DNA of 28,939 nucleotides from DASQWC01 sp035640475 (GTDB taxonomy: Bacteria; Actinomycetota; JAICYB01). Position 1 is the stretch's first letter, and every line of letters begins with the position of its first letter. A program made the position numbers and the translations under genes. Shown in pieces: positions 1-8,523 of this stretch. The notes beneath the pieces are model-generated. The model made no database searches. It worked only from the letters and a program-made list of their open reading frames with translations, and was not told the DNA's origin. Location: positions 1 through 28,939 of the forward strand of contig DASQWC010000047.1 in NCBI GenBank assembly GCA_035640475.1, in the 5' to 3' direction.

Positions 1-1
1 G

Positions 2-1429
2 TACGCGGTCCCCTGCTATCCGGCGTGGAGCGGCAACAACGGCGGCGCAACCAGCCGCGGTGTGACGGCCAAGGAGATCGTCGTCGTCGAACGCCGATTC
101 CCCGACAGCGCCAACCAGCAGGCCGTCGACGCAGTCGTCCAGCAGGCCGGTTTCGCGTCACAGGACGAGCGGGAGGCCACACGAGAGGAGTTCATCAAGT
201 ACTTCAACAAGACGTTCGAGCTGTGGGGCCGCCAGGTCAAGATCATCGTGTACGAGTCGGAGTACGGCGACAGCACAGAGGAGGCACTGAGCAAAGGCAA
301 GGAGGGAGCCTGCGCCGACGCGGACTCGATCTTGGCGAAGTACAAGCCGTTCGTAATCGTGGGCACCCCCGGAGGGGGAACGTCGCCCTTCGCCGAGTGC
401 GCAGCCGAGCGCAAGATGATGAGCCTCAACGCCGGGGCGTACTACCCCGAACGTTGGTACCGGAAGTACCACCCCTATCTGTGGAACGGCACCATGGAGT
501 GCGAGCGCATCGCGCATCAGTTCGCCGAGTACCTCGGCAAACGGCTGGCGAACCGGCCTGCGAAGTGGGCGAAGCGGCTCGAGAAGAACAAGCCGCGCGT
601 GTTCGGGACCTGGGTTCCGAACAACGATCAGTACCAATACTGCGTCCGGATCTCGGAGAAGGACCTCAAGGAGAAATACGGCGTCAACCCGGAGGACGGG
701 AGCAGATACAACTATCCACTCGACATTCAGCGGTGGCCCGATGAGGCGGCGCGCGCCGTCGTTCAGTTCCACGCCGACGGCGTGACGACGGTCGTTCTCG
801 CCTCGGATCCCATCTCACCGATCTTCCTGACGCAGTCGGCGCGAGGGCAGGAGTACTTCCCGGAGTGGATCACCAACGGCGCCGGTCTCACGGACGTCGA
901 TCAGTTCGCGCGGCTGTGGGACCAAGAAGAGGTGCAGTGGAGCCTGTTCGGCATGAGCCAGCTCGGCGACGTCTTCCGCATCTTGAGCAACGAAGGCGAG
1001 GGGTCGAAGACGTACAAGAAGGCCACAGGAACCGACATTCCGCCGGGTGCCCAAGTGGAGTACGCGGCTACGCTCGGCCTGTTCAATGTGCTTCAAGCAG
1101 CCGGACCGATCCTCACACCGCAGAACGTAGCGGCCGCCATCTGGCGCCTGCCTCCGGGCGGCGCCCCGCACTTCGAGGGCGGGCTCGTCTACTACGGCAC
1201 GGCACCCGACGGTAGTTCCGGTCACGACCACGGGGGCGTCGACGATCACAAGGAGATCTACTACCTGTGCACCGCCTTCGCCGGGAACACCGGCGGAGCC
1301 AGCCGCTGTGCCGAGCCGAAAGCGCCGGACGGCCAGGGAGGGATGTACATGGCGACGTACGGCGGCAAGCGGTTCACGAACAACACGTGGCCTCGCGGGG
1401 ACCCGCCGGTCTTCCCCGAATACCCCTAG
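2..1429 (+). CDS. ABC transporter substrate-binding protein, periplasmic-binding type 1 fold (5' truncated)
   Basis: The frame is open from base 2, so the gene enters from the left and its signal peptide is missing. A GTG at 62 is internal, because upstream codons (YAVPCYPAWSGNNGGATSRG) already read like the mature start of a binding protein. The remaining 475 residues resemble extracellular ligand-binding proteins of branched-chain-amino-acid/amide importers: an early GVTAKEIVVV strand, a VIVGTPGGGTSPF loop, and a hinge region around the VTTVVLASDP strand. Such proteins capture the solute outside the membrane and deliver it to LivHM-type permeases. Its stop abuts the stop of the convergent lipoprotein gene. 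The fused LivHM and LivFG genes lie just beyond, so it is probably their binding partner, although it is on the opposite strand. The ligand cannot be read from sequence. Confidence 0.85.
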   Translation, partial: YAVPCYPAWSGNNGGATSRGVTAKEIVVVERRFPDSANQQAVDAVVQQAGFASQDEREATREEFIKYFNKTFELWGRQVKIIVYESEYGDSTEEALSKGKEGACADADSILAKYKPFVIVGTPGGGTSPFAECAAERKMMSLNAGAYYPERWYRKYHPYLWNGTMECERIAHQFAEYLGKRLANRPAKWAKRLEKNKPRVFGTWVPNNDQYQYCVRISEKDLKEKYGVNPEDGSRYNYPLDIQRWPDEAARAVVQFHADGVTTVVLASDPISPIFLTQSARGQEYFPEWITNGAGLTDVDQFARLWDQEEVQWSLFGMSQLGDVFRILSNEGEGSKTYKKATGTDIPPGAQVEYAATLGLFNVLQAAGPILTPQNVAAAIWRLPPGGAPHFEGGLVYYGTAPDGSSGHDHGGVDDHKEIYYLCTAFAGNTGGASRCAEPKAPDGQGGMYMATYGGKRFTNNTWPRGDPPVFPEYP

Positions 1430-2284
1430 CTACGCGGCTTCCCTGATGAACTCCTCGATGAAGTCCTTGACGCGCGTGCTCCGGACCGAGTCGGTGCGCG
1501 CCGGTGTGCTGATGGGGGCGGCCGCGCCGAAGTCGTAGAACTCCCACGCGGCGCGCATCTCGAACGCATTCACGCGGTCCTTCTGCTGTCTGAGCACGAA
1601 CAAGATCCTTCGGACGACGCCGTCGGAATCGAGCCACACCTCGCCCGGGAAGACGTCCTCTTTCACGCCGAGCGATTCGAAGACTCGCAACAGACCTTCA
1701 CGGCGGTCCTCGTCGTCCATCTCTCGCGCGACCGCGTCCTGCGAGAACCTGGCCTTGTAGTGCGTCGCCCGCTCTCCGGCGGCTTTCTCGACGCCCACAC
1801 GCTCGATGCTCCCCGTGAGCACGCCGCCGAGGATCTCGACGGCCAGCGCCGGCGAGATCAGCCCGGCCCCCACGGCGCGGCGGCGATCGAGGTCGTCCAC
1901 GTCGACGCTCGGCTCTCGTTTGAAGTCGAAGTACGTCCAGTGCTGCTTGCCCCCCGCGGCGCGCGAGGATTCGCTGCGCGGAAGGTACGCAACCAGGTCG
2001 TCGAACACAACGATGGGCCGGGCCTTCGTCGTCCCGACGAGCTCGGCGTCGTGGCGCCGGAAGTCGACCACGCCTTCCAGGCGCGCGATGACCGGTTTGG
2101 GCGTCTCGCGAATGTTCGTCTCGATCACCTTGAGATCGACGGCGGCGCGGACCTCGGCCGTCGCCTCACGCCGAGCCGTCGCGTATGCGTCTCGCATCGC
2201 GTCGCCCCAGTCCTGTCGCGGGCCGAGGCTGCACGAGGGGACGAGCAGACACAACGTCGTGAACCCGAGGACGGCTTTCCTCAT
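1430..2284 (-). CDS. Putative lipoprotein of unknown function
   Basis: This 284-residue protein starts with a short lipoprotein signal: MRK, a hydrophobic core, and a lipobox LVPSC placing the lipidated cysteine at residue 18. The mature part is mixed beta/alpha with many charged residues and strands such as KARPIVVFDDLVAYLP and GEVWLDSDGVVRRILFVL. That pattern recalls LppX/LprG-like or LolA-like lipid-binding lipoproteins, but I do not recognise the family with certainty. The ATG at 2284 overlaps the TGA of the MFS-LivFG fusion (ATGA), so it is translationally coupled to the transporter. Its stop is adjacent to that of the convergent binding-protein gene. An accessory role in transport at the cell surface is an inference from context. 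Confidence 0.72.
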   Translation of the reverse strand: MRKAVLGFTTLCLLVPSCSLGPRQDWGDAMRDAYATARREATAEVRAAVDLKVIETNIRETPKPVIARLEGVVDFRRHDAELVGTTKARPIVVFDDLVAYLPRSESSRAAGGKQHWTYFDFKREPSVDVDDLDRRRAVGAGLISPALAVEILGGVLTGSIERVGVEKAAGERATHYKARFSQDAVAREMDDEDRREGLLRVFESLGVKEDVFPGEVWLDSDGVVRRILFVLRQQKDRVNAFEMRAAWEFYDFGAAAPISTPARTDSVRSTRVKDFIEEFIREAA

Positions 2285-5238
2285 CTTCGCGCGCGCGTCT
2301 TGCGGCGGCGAGGCCGGTCACCCATCCCGCCGACGAGCTCCTTGTACCCGCTCGTGCCGAGATACGACTCGATGACGGCGTGGTCGCGCAGCACGGCCGC
2401 CGGAGGACCTTCCGCGATCACACGGCCGAGATCCATCGCGATCATTCGGTCGGCAAGGGAGCTCACGAGCGGCACATTGTGCTCGACGACGACGAGGCTG
2501 CCGTCCATGAATTCGCGCACGCGGCGCAGCAGCGGACCGAGCGCCTCCGTTTCCTTTTGCGCAATGCCGGACGACGGCTCGTCCAGCAGGAGCACCGACG
2601 GTCGGTGCGCAAGGATCGTCGCGATCTCGACGATCCGCCGGGAGCCGGTCGACAGCTCGGAGACGAACTTGTCGCGGAAGGCACCGAGGCCGAGGAGCTC
2701 GATGAGCTCCTCGGCTCGTTTGCGCACGTCGCGTTCGGCCTCCCCGACCACGGGGAGGCCGAGCATCGCGCGAACGGGCGACCGGTCGGTGATGGAACGT
2801 TCGAAGGCGACGGCGATCGTCTCGGCGACGGTCAGCGACGACCAGAGCCTCGCGTCCTGGAACGAGCGGCCGAGGCCCGCGCGGGTGCGCGCGTTGGCCG
2901 GCAGCACGGTGATGTCGCGGCCGAGAAGCGTGACGCGCCCGGAGTTCAGCGGCTGGAAGCCCGTGATCAGATCGAAGAGCGTCGTCTTCCCCGCGCCGTT
3001 CGGGCCGATGATGCCGAGGATCTCGCCCGAGCGCAGCTCCAGGTCGACATCGTCGACGGCAACGATCCCGCCGAATTGCTTGGTGAGTCCCTCTACTTCC
3101 AGGACGACGTCTGCGGACTTCGGCATCGGAGGCGCCGACGTGCGCGGTCGAGAGACGGCGCCGTCGCCGGACATCGCCGAGGCGCCGCGCAGGAAGACGG
3201 CGCGGAGCACGTCGGGACGATCGAGCAGATCGCGCGTCTTGCCCGTGAAGCGCACCTCGCCCTTCTCGAGAAACACCGCCCGCTGCGCCAGCTTCAGCGC
3301 GACGTTCACCGACTGCTCGACGAGCACGATCGTCGTTCCTTGGTCGTGAATGGCCCGGACGATGTCGAGCAGCTTCTGCACGACCGTCGGCGATAGTCCG
3401 AGAGTGAGCTCGTCGATCAAAAGCAGCTTCGGACGTGCGATGAACGCTTGCGCGAGCGACAGCATCTGCTGCTCGCCGCCGGAGAGGTCGCCGGCGGCGG
3501 TCTTCCAGCGCTCGCGCAGCACCGGGAACGTCTCGAGGACGCGTTCCGTCGACTCCTTGAGGTGTTCCGCATCCCCGCGGAACATCCAGCCGGCGACGCG
3601 AATGTTTTCCTCGACCGTCAGCGTCGGGAAGACCGCGCGGCCCCCGGGGATCTGGGCGATGCCGGAGTGCGCAACTTGCACGGGATCGACGTTGGTGATC
3701 GATCGGCCGTCGAACAGAATCGCGCCGGCCGTCGACTGCACCAGGCCCGAGATCGCTTTGAGGAGTGTCGACTTGCCGGCGCCGTTCGTCCCGAGGAGTG
3801 CGACGATCTCGCCGTCGTCGACGTCGATGTTGACGCCGAACAGGACCTGGACACCGTCGTAGGCGACATCCAGGTCGCGAACGATCAGGAGCTTCTCGTG
3901 CCCCTCGTCGCGGCTCCGGCGCATCTCGGCCTGCGTGCGCTGCGAGAGCCGCACGCGCTTGATGTCCTCGTCGATCGTCCAGCCTGATGACGCGAGCAGG
4001 AACGACCCGATCAAGTAAACGGGGACGAGACAAAGCAGCCCCGCCCGCAGACCGATCGTGTCGCCGGCGGCGAACACGAGCGGGATGACCGGGACGCCGA
4101 GAAGGATCCACGGGTTGCCGGCGGCGAAGCCGAGTGTGCGCATGTTGGACGGCACGACGAGCGAGAAGATCGACAACAAGCCCGGGAGCAGCGTCGCGAA
4201 GACGAGCGAGAACAGCATGTGTCCCGCGATCGCGACGGCCAGGTTCGGCGACAGCGCCATCGTCACGATGCCGGCGGCGACGATCAACGCCGCGATGCCG
4301 AGCATGCGCATGGCGCGGCCGGGATTGTCGTTCACGAATCGCTGCAGGAAGATCGCGCCGAGGATCACACCGACGATCTGCAGCGGCTCCACCGACGCGA
4401 AGATGATGCCGCGGCCGACTTCCTTCACGTTGTACACGTCGGCGTAGAACAGGCTGATGAAGCCGAGCAGGCCGATGATCGAGGCGGCGAGGAACGGAAG
4501 CGAGTAGTAGATGCGCCGCGCGGACCGGCCCGCGAAGAGCACACGAAACGTCTCGGCAAAGCCGGGCGGGCGGTCTTCGATCTCCGCCGTCGTCATGTCG
4601 GCACCCGCTTCGAGGCGCTCCTGGACGCCGCGCTTCGGCTCGCGCAGGCGCAGGCCGAGCAGCAAGAAGATGAACGTCGGGATCGCCAGCACGACGAACG
4701 GCGTCCGCCACGCGAACCGCGACGCGAGCAAACCGGCCGCAAGGGGGCCGATGATCTGGCCGACCGAGTTCGCCATGCCGTGCACGTAGAAGGCGCGCGT
4801 GCGCGTCGTGCTCGGGTAGTAGTCGGAGATCAGGCTGCGGTGGATCGCGCTCGAGAAGAGCTTGCCGATCGACGAGCCGATCCGCGCCACGACGAGGATC
4901 GGGACGCTCCACGCAAGCCCGGTCAGCATCGTGAAGGTCCCCCACACGCCGGCCCCGCCGACCGCCATGCGCACGCGATTGCGCCGATCGGCCAGGTACG
5001 CGACGGGAAGCTCGAGCAGCAGCGCGAGCGGGACGGCGGCGGCGGTGATGAGGCCGAGCGTCGTGAGGCTGATGCCGAACCAGTCGCGGATGTTCGGAAG
5101 AAGCACGTTCATAGCCGTCCTGTCGAGCTCGTCGACGGCGTTGAGCCCGAACAGCACGACCAGCGGGAACAGCGGTGCCTTTCCCGTGATGCGCCGCGGG
5201 TCCAGACGCCGCCGCGCGCGTTGAGTCGTCCGGGCCAC
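2281..5238 (-). CDS. MFS transporter fused to tandem LivF- and LivG-type ABC ATPases
   Basis: This is one uninterrupted 985-residue frame. Residues 20-420 form a 12-helix major facilitator domain, with TM1 motif DELDRTAMNVLLP and a motif-A-like YLADRRNRVR (81-90). Residues 448-680 are a LivF-type ATPase: Walker A GTNGAGKST (483-491), signature LSGGEQQ (585-591), Walker B LLLID followed by E610. Residues 710-965 are a LivG-type ATPase: Walker A GPNGAGKTT (745-753), signature LSTGSRR (862-868), Walker B VLLLDE (882-887), H-loop His920, with the DEPSSGIAQKE stretch common in actinobacterial LivG. The start is GTG 5238, 2 nt after the stop of the fused permease; the frame is open far upstream, but that part lies under the permease gene. 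The ATPases should power the LivHM permease. What the MFS part moves is unknown. Confidence 0.9.
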   Translation of the reverse strand: MARTTQRARRRLDPRRITGKAPLFPLVVLFGLNAVDELDRTAMNVLLPNIRDWFGISLTTLGLITAAAVPLALLLELPVAYLADRRNRVRMAVGGAGVWGTFTMLTGLAWSVPILVVARIGSSIGKLFSSAIHRSLISDYYPSTTRTRAFYVHGMANSVGQIIGPLAAGLLASRFAWRTPFVVLAIPTFIFLLLGLRLREPKRGVQERLEAGADMTTAEIEDRPPGFAETFRVLFAGRSARRIYYSLPFLAASIIGLLGFISLFYADVYNVKEVGRGIIFASVEPLQIVGVILGAIFLQRFVNDNPGRAMRMLGIAALIVAAGIVTMALSPNLAVAIAGHMLFSLVFATLLPGLLSIFSLVVPSNMRTLGFAAGNPWILLGVPVIPLVFAAGDTIGLRAGLLCLVPVYLIGSFLLASSGWTIDEDIKRVRLSQRTQAEMRRSRDEGHEKLLIVRDLDVAYDGVQVLFGVNIDVDDGEIVALLGTNGAGKSTLLKAISGLVQSTAGAILFDGRSITNVDPVQVAHSGIAQIPGGRAVFPTLTVEENIRVAGWMFRGDAEHLKESTERVLETFPVLRERWKTAAGDLSGGEQQMLSLAQAFIARPKLLLIDELTLGLSPTVVQKLLDIVRAIHDQGTTIVLVEQSVNVALKLAQRAVFLEKGEVRFTGKTRDLLDRPDVLRAVFLRGASAMSGDGAVSRPRTSAPPMPKSADVVLEVEGLTKQFGGIVAVDDVDLELRSGEILGIIGPNGAGKTTLFDLITGFQPLNSGRVTLLGRDITVLPANARTRAGLGRSFQDARLWSSLTVAETIAVAFERSITDRSPVRAMLGLPVVGEAERDVRKRAEELIELLGLGAFRDKFVSELSTGSRRIVEIATILAHRPSVLLLDEPSSGIAQKETEALGPLLRRVREFMDGSLVVVEHNVPLVSSLADRMIAMDLGRVIAEGPPAAVLRDHAVIESYLGTSGYKELVGGMGDRPRRRKTRARR

Positions 5239-5240
5239 GG

Positions 5241-7367
5241 CTAGCTCTTCGCTCCGACCGGCTTGCGGGCGCCCAGACGCTTCTCGTCGGCCGACAGCAC
5301 CTGCGCGAGATCGACATCCTGGTCGGCCTGCTCGACGCGGATATCGGCGAGCAGGCTCGGCACGACGAGCCCGCGCCGTCGCGCGACGACGCGGAGCAGG
5401 CCGTCCCGCAGCCCGTACACGACGCCGCCGAGCCCTTCGGGAAGGAACATCAGCAGCACGAGGATCCCGGCCCCCGACGCGAGAAGCGCCCACCCGCCGG
5501 ACAGGAAGAACTCCGCGCTTCGCACGTAGGCCGCGCCGAGGATCGCTCCCGGCAGCGATCCGAGGCCGCCGATCACGACCATCGAGAAGAGCCGGACACT
5601 CACCTCGGGATCGAACGAGCCGGTGAAGATGCCGTTTTGGTGCAAGGCATAGACGGCGCCGGCGAACCCGGCCAGCGCGCCGGAGATCATGAACGCGACG
5701 AGCTTCACCTTCGTCGAGTCGATGCTGACGCTCTCGGCCGCCAGCTGATTGTCGCGGACGGCGATGAGCGCCCGGCCCGTTCTCGAATGGCGAAGGTTGC
5801 GTGCGAACAACAGCGCCACCGCCAGGGAGCCGAGCGAGAAGTAGTAGATCTTCCAGCTGGCGTCGAGCGGGATCCGATCCCACAAGAACGGACGCTGGAT
5901 GTTGCCTTCGATGAACCACGGGAAGAAGCGGTCTTCGAGAAAGTAGCTTCCGGCCGTCACGGCGAACGCAAGCGTGGTCACCGCCAGAAACGGCCCGCGG
6001 ATTCGCAGCGCCGGAAGCCCGATGACGAGCGCGACGACCGCCGACAAGGCGATGCCGACGAGCATGGCGCCGAAGAAGTCCCATCCGTGCCGTCCGTAGA
6101 GAACCGCCGTGGCCGCCGCGCCGAAGCCCACGAGTGCGAACTGTCCGAGTGAGATGTGTCCGGCCCAGCCGGTGAGGATCACGAGCGACACGGCGACGAT
6201 CGCGTAGATGTAGATGAGACTCGTCACTTCCTCCTGACCCGTGGCCGCCCACAGCGGGAAGGTCAGGACGAACCCAGCGATCAGCGCGCGAATCCCCCAG
6301 ATACCGGCGCGCACTTCGGGAAGGCCGCGCAGCTCCGCGGGAATCGGCCGCACCTCGCGGATCGCCCGCCACGTCGACATGCCGACCTCGGCCGCGCGCG
6401 AGAAGAACCCGCGTTGCAGCAACAACGCACCGAGGATGATGACGACGAGGAAAGCGTCGGAGATCACCGTGTTCGAGTAGGTCCATGCGAGCGAGTTCTC
6501 GAACACGCCGAGGGCCAGCGCCGCGAGCACGGTGCGCGGGATGCTCTCCATCTTTCCCAGCACGGCAGCGGCGAGCGTTCGCAAGAGCAACGAGTTGCCG
6601 CCGCCCGTCACCGATGCGAACGAGGAGAACCCGACGACGGGCACGCGAAGCAGTGCCGCGGCGGCGGACAGGAATGCGGCGAGCGACCAGACGACGAGAT
6701 GCAAGTAGTGCACGGGAACGCCGAGCAGGTTGGCCCGGTCGCCGTTCTCGGCCGCCGCACGGATCGCGACGCCGTAGTCGGTGAACCGAAGGAACGCCGC
6801 GAGACCGATCATGACGACCGGTGCGGCGATCATCGCGAGCGCGTGGTCGCCGCGGAACAGCACCGGATAGATGCTGAAGTGCACGTCGAACGGCGTGACA
6901 AAGGTCCGGCCCGAGGGCTGTCCCTGGAAGAGGAACGAGATGATGATCGATCCTCCGGCGAGGACTTGCGCAACGCCGATCGTGGCCACGGCGAGGATCA
7001 GGCGCGGCGCGTTGCGGAACCGCCTGATGATGAAGATGTAGATGAGCGCACCGAGCATCGTCGAACCGACCAGGCCGAGCACGACAGAGACGTAGTAGTT
7101 CCACTCGAACTGGATGACGAGCTGGATGGCGACGACGGCCGCGATCCCGCCGAGCTCGGCCTGCGCGAAGTTCACGACGCGGTTCGCCCTGAAGATCAAG
7201 ACGAGGCCCACGGCAGTCAAGGCATACAGCGACCCGAACACAGCTCCGAGGACGATGATCCCGACGGGCAGGCGACGATCGAGCGTGTTGTCGAGCAGAT
7301 ACCAGAGGCCGACGGCCGCGGCGCCGAGCGCGGCACGGCGGAGCCACTCTGGCCGCTGCCCCCACAA
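5241..7367 (-). CDS. LivH-LivM fused branched-chain amino acid-type ABC permease
   Basis: This 708-residue protein joins two permease subunits. The N-terminal half (about 35-320) reads as LivH: GSLYALTAVGLVLIFRANRVVNFAQAELG, then AIRAAAENGDRANLLGVPV, the cytoplasmic coupling loop. The C-terminal half (about 375-645) reads as LivM: SLVILTGWAGHISLGQFALVG, then RTGRALIAVRDNQLAAESVSI, the second coupling loop. A tail of about 50 residues follows. Both halves are hydrophobic throughout and together give a complete pair of transmembrane domains for a HAAT-family importer. The start chosen is TTG 7367. No Shine-Dalgarno sits just upstream and the frame stays open to 7458, so the start is uncertain. 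The next gene, carrying the ATPases, begins 2 nt after this stop. Confidence 0.9.
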   Translation of the reverse strand: MWGQRPEWLRRAALGAAAVGLWYLLDNTLDRRLPVGIIVLGAVFGSLYALTAVGLVLIFRANRVVNFAQAELGGIAAVVAIQLVIQFEWNYYVSVVLGLVGSTMLGALIYIFIIRRFRNAPRLILAVATIGVAQVLAGGSIIISFLFQGQPSGRTFVTPFDVHFSIYPVLFRGDHALAMIAAPVVMIGLAAFLRFTDYGVAIRAAAENGDRANLLGVPVHYLHLVVWSLAAFLSAAAALLRVPVVGFSSFASVTGGGNSLLLRTLAAAVLGKMESIPRTVLAALALGVFENSLAWTYSNTVISDAFLVVIILGALLLQRGFFSRAAEVGMSTWRAIREVRPIPAELRGLPEVRAGIWGIRALIAGFVLTFPLWAATGQEEVTSLIYIYAIVAVSLVILTGWAGHISLGQFALVGFGAAATAVLYGRHGWDFFGAMLVGIALSAVVALVIGLPALRIRGPFLAVTTLAFAVTAGSYFLEDRFFPWFIEGNIQRPFLWDRIPLDASWKIYYFSLGSLAVALLFARNLRHSRTGRALIAVRDNQLAAESVSIDSTKVKLVAFMISGALAGFAGAVYALHQNGIFTGSFDPEVSVRLFSMVVIGGLGSLPGAILGAAYVRSAEFFLSGGWALLASGAGILVLLMFLPEGLGGVVYGLRDGLLRVVARRRGLVVPSLLADIRVEQADQDVDLAQVLSADEKRLGARKPVGAKS

Positions 7368-7369
7368 GA

Positions 7370-7389
7370 CGTCCGCACTCGTGCGGACG
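7370..7389. promoter_or_regulatory. Perfect 20-bp palindrome upstream of the fused permease
   Basis: CGTCCGCAC (7370-7378) and GTGCGGACG (7381-7389) are exact reverse complements separated by TC. The site ends 2 nt from the proposed TTG start of the permease gene. Its two-fold symmetry and length fit a dimeric repressor operator such as a TetR- or GntR-type site. No regulator gene lies next to it. A 2-nt loop makes it a poor RNA hairpin, unless the inner pairs open. Confidence 0.5.
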
Positions 7390-7434
7390 CGCTCAGCCGC
7401 TCGTGCCAGGGGTCCCCTCCCAGGTTCCCCGCGT

Positions 7435-7456
7435 CTCTTGATTACCGAGTCAAGAG
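7435..7456. repeat. Inverted repeat CTCTTGA-N8-TCAAGAG at the end of the nitronate monooxygenase gene
   Basis: CTCTTGA (7435-7441) pairs exactly with TCAAGAG (7450-7456) around an 8-nt spacer. It spans the stop codon of the upstream minus-strand gene. No U-tract follows on the minus strand, so a regulator site or a weak mRNA hairpin is as likely as a terminator. It is the second symmetric element in the 82-nt gap before the permease gene. Confidence 0.35.
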
Positions 7457-8523
7457 TCTATGTTGGCCGTCCTGCGGAGGGCGAGCCGGGCGTCGTCGAC
7501 GACTCGGCGGACGACCTCGGCGGCCGGAAGCAGCTCGTGGATCAGCCCGGCCCCCTGTCCACACGGCATCGAGCCGAGGTCGGTATCGCCGTCCCGCCTC
7601 GCCAGGACGTACACCTTCGCGGAGTGGCGGAACTGCTTCGGGAAGGGCAGGATCTCGTCCCGGCGGTCCTCCCACTCGGCCGTCCATTTGTTGCGTATCG
7701 TTCGCAGCGGCTTGCCGGAGTACGCGCGGGTGATGACGGTCGAATCTTCATCGGCATCGATGATCTTGTTCTTGTAGTTGATGTGCGCGTGCGCTTCGTG
7801 CGTCGCGACGAAGCGCGTGCCCATCCACACGCCCTGCGCGCCCATCGCAATCGCAGCCGCGAGTCCGGCACCGCTCGTAATTCCTCCCGCGGCAACGACC
7901 GGCGTCGGATCAACGGCCTGGATGACGGCGGGCACGAGTGCCGCCGTCGCGACTCGCCCGGTATGCCCGCCGCCCTCGGTCCCCTGCGCGACGACGATGT
8001 CCGCGCCGGCGTCGGCAACCTTGCGTGCGGCGCGCGACGTGCCGACGAGCGACATGACCACGACGCCACGGTCGTGCAGATGCGACACCCACGGGCCGGG
8101 ATTGCCCAGACCGGATGCGAACACCGGCGGGCATTCCTCGAGGACGATCTGCATGAGCTCCTCGGGCGTTACAGCGCGTCCCTCGACGAACGCGAACTCA
8201 CCGCCCACATCAGCCTCGAGCTCGGCCGCGTCCACTTCCGGCCGCTCGGACGGCGGGCGCGGCAGCAGCACGTCTCCGGTGGTTTGGATCGGCAGCAAGA
8301 GATCGACGCCGAACGGCTTGTCGGTGAGCCCGCGGGTCTTCCGGATCTCGAGCCGCAGCCGCTCCGGCGTGAACCCGGCGCCGCCGACGACCCCGAGACC
8401 GCCGGCATTCGAGACGGCGGCGGCGAGCTCGGCGCGCGCGACGAAGCCCATGCCGGCCGAGATCACCGGGTAGTCGATGCCGAGCAGATCGCAGATCTTC
8501 GTGCGGAGCGGATCGGCACTCAT
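7450..8523 (-). CDS. Nitronate monooxygenase family flavoprotein
   Basis: The protein has 357 residues, the usual length for the NMO / 2-nitropropane dioxygenase-like FMN TIM barrel. Visible motifs are the N-terminal YPVISAGMGFVARAELAAAV, the central DIVVAQGTEGGGHTG with the catalytic-type His187, and the phosphate-binding strands PVVAAGGITSGAGLAAAIAMGAQGVWMGTRF. Family members oxidise alkyl nitronates such as propionate-3-nitronate using FMN and oxygen, but many annotated members act on unknown or enoyl-type substrates. The ATG at 8523 overlaps the TGA of the alpha/beta hydrolase (ATGA), so the two are coupled. Location in a cluster with crotonase and hydrolase genes suggests a catabolic role, which is inference. 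Confidence 0.88.
   Translation of the reverse strand: MSADPLRTKICDLLGIDYPVISAGMGFVARAELAAAVSNAGGLGVVGGAGFTPERLRLEIRKTRGLTDKPFGVDLLLPIQTTGDVLLPRPPSERPEVDAAELEADVGGEFAFVEGRAVTPEELMQIVLEECPPVFASGLGNPGPWVSHLHDRGVVVMSLVGTSRAARKVADAGADIVVAQGTEGGGHTGRVATAALVPAVIQAVDPTPVVAAGGITSGAGLAAAIAMGAQGVWMGTRFVATHEAHAHINYKNKIIDADEDSTVITRAYSGKPLRTIRNKWTAEWEDRRDEILPFPKQFRHSAKVYVLARRDGDTDLGSMPCGQGAGLIHELLPAAEVVRRVVDDARLALRRTANIDS

Noticed and set aside
5239..7365. N-terminal extension making the MFS-LivFG protein 1694 residues
   Set aside because: This part is Arg-rich and lies fully under the LivHM permease, whose frame encodes clear membrane helices.
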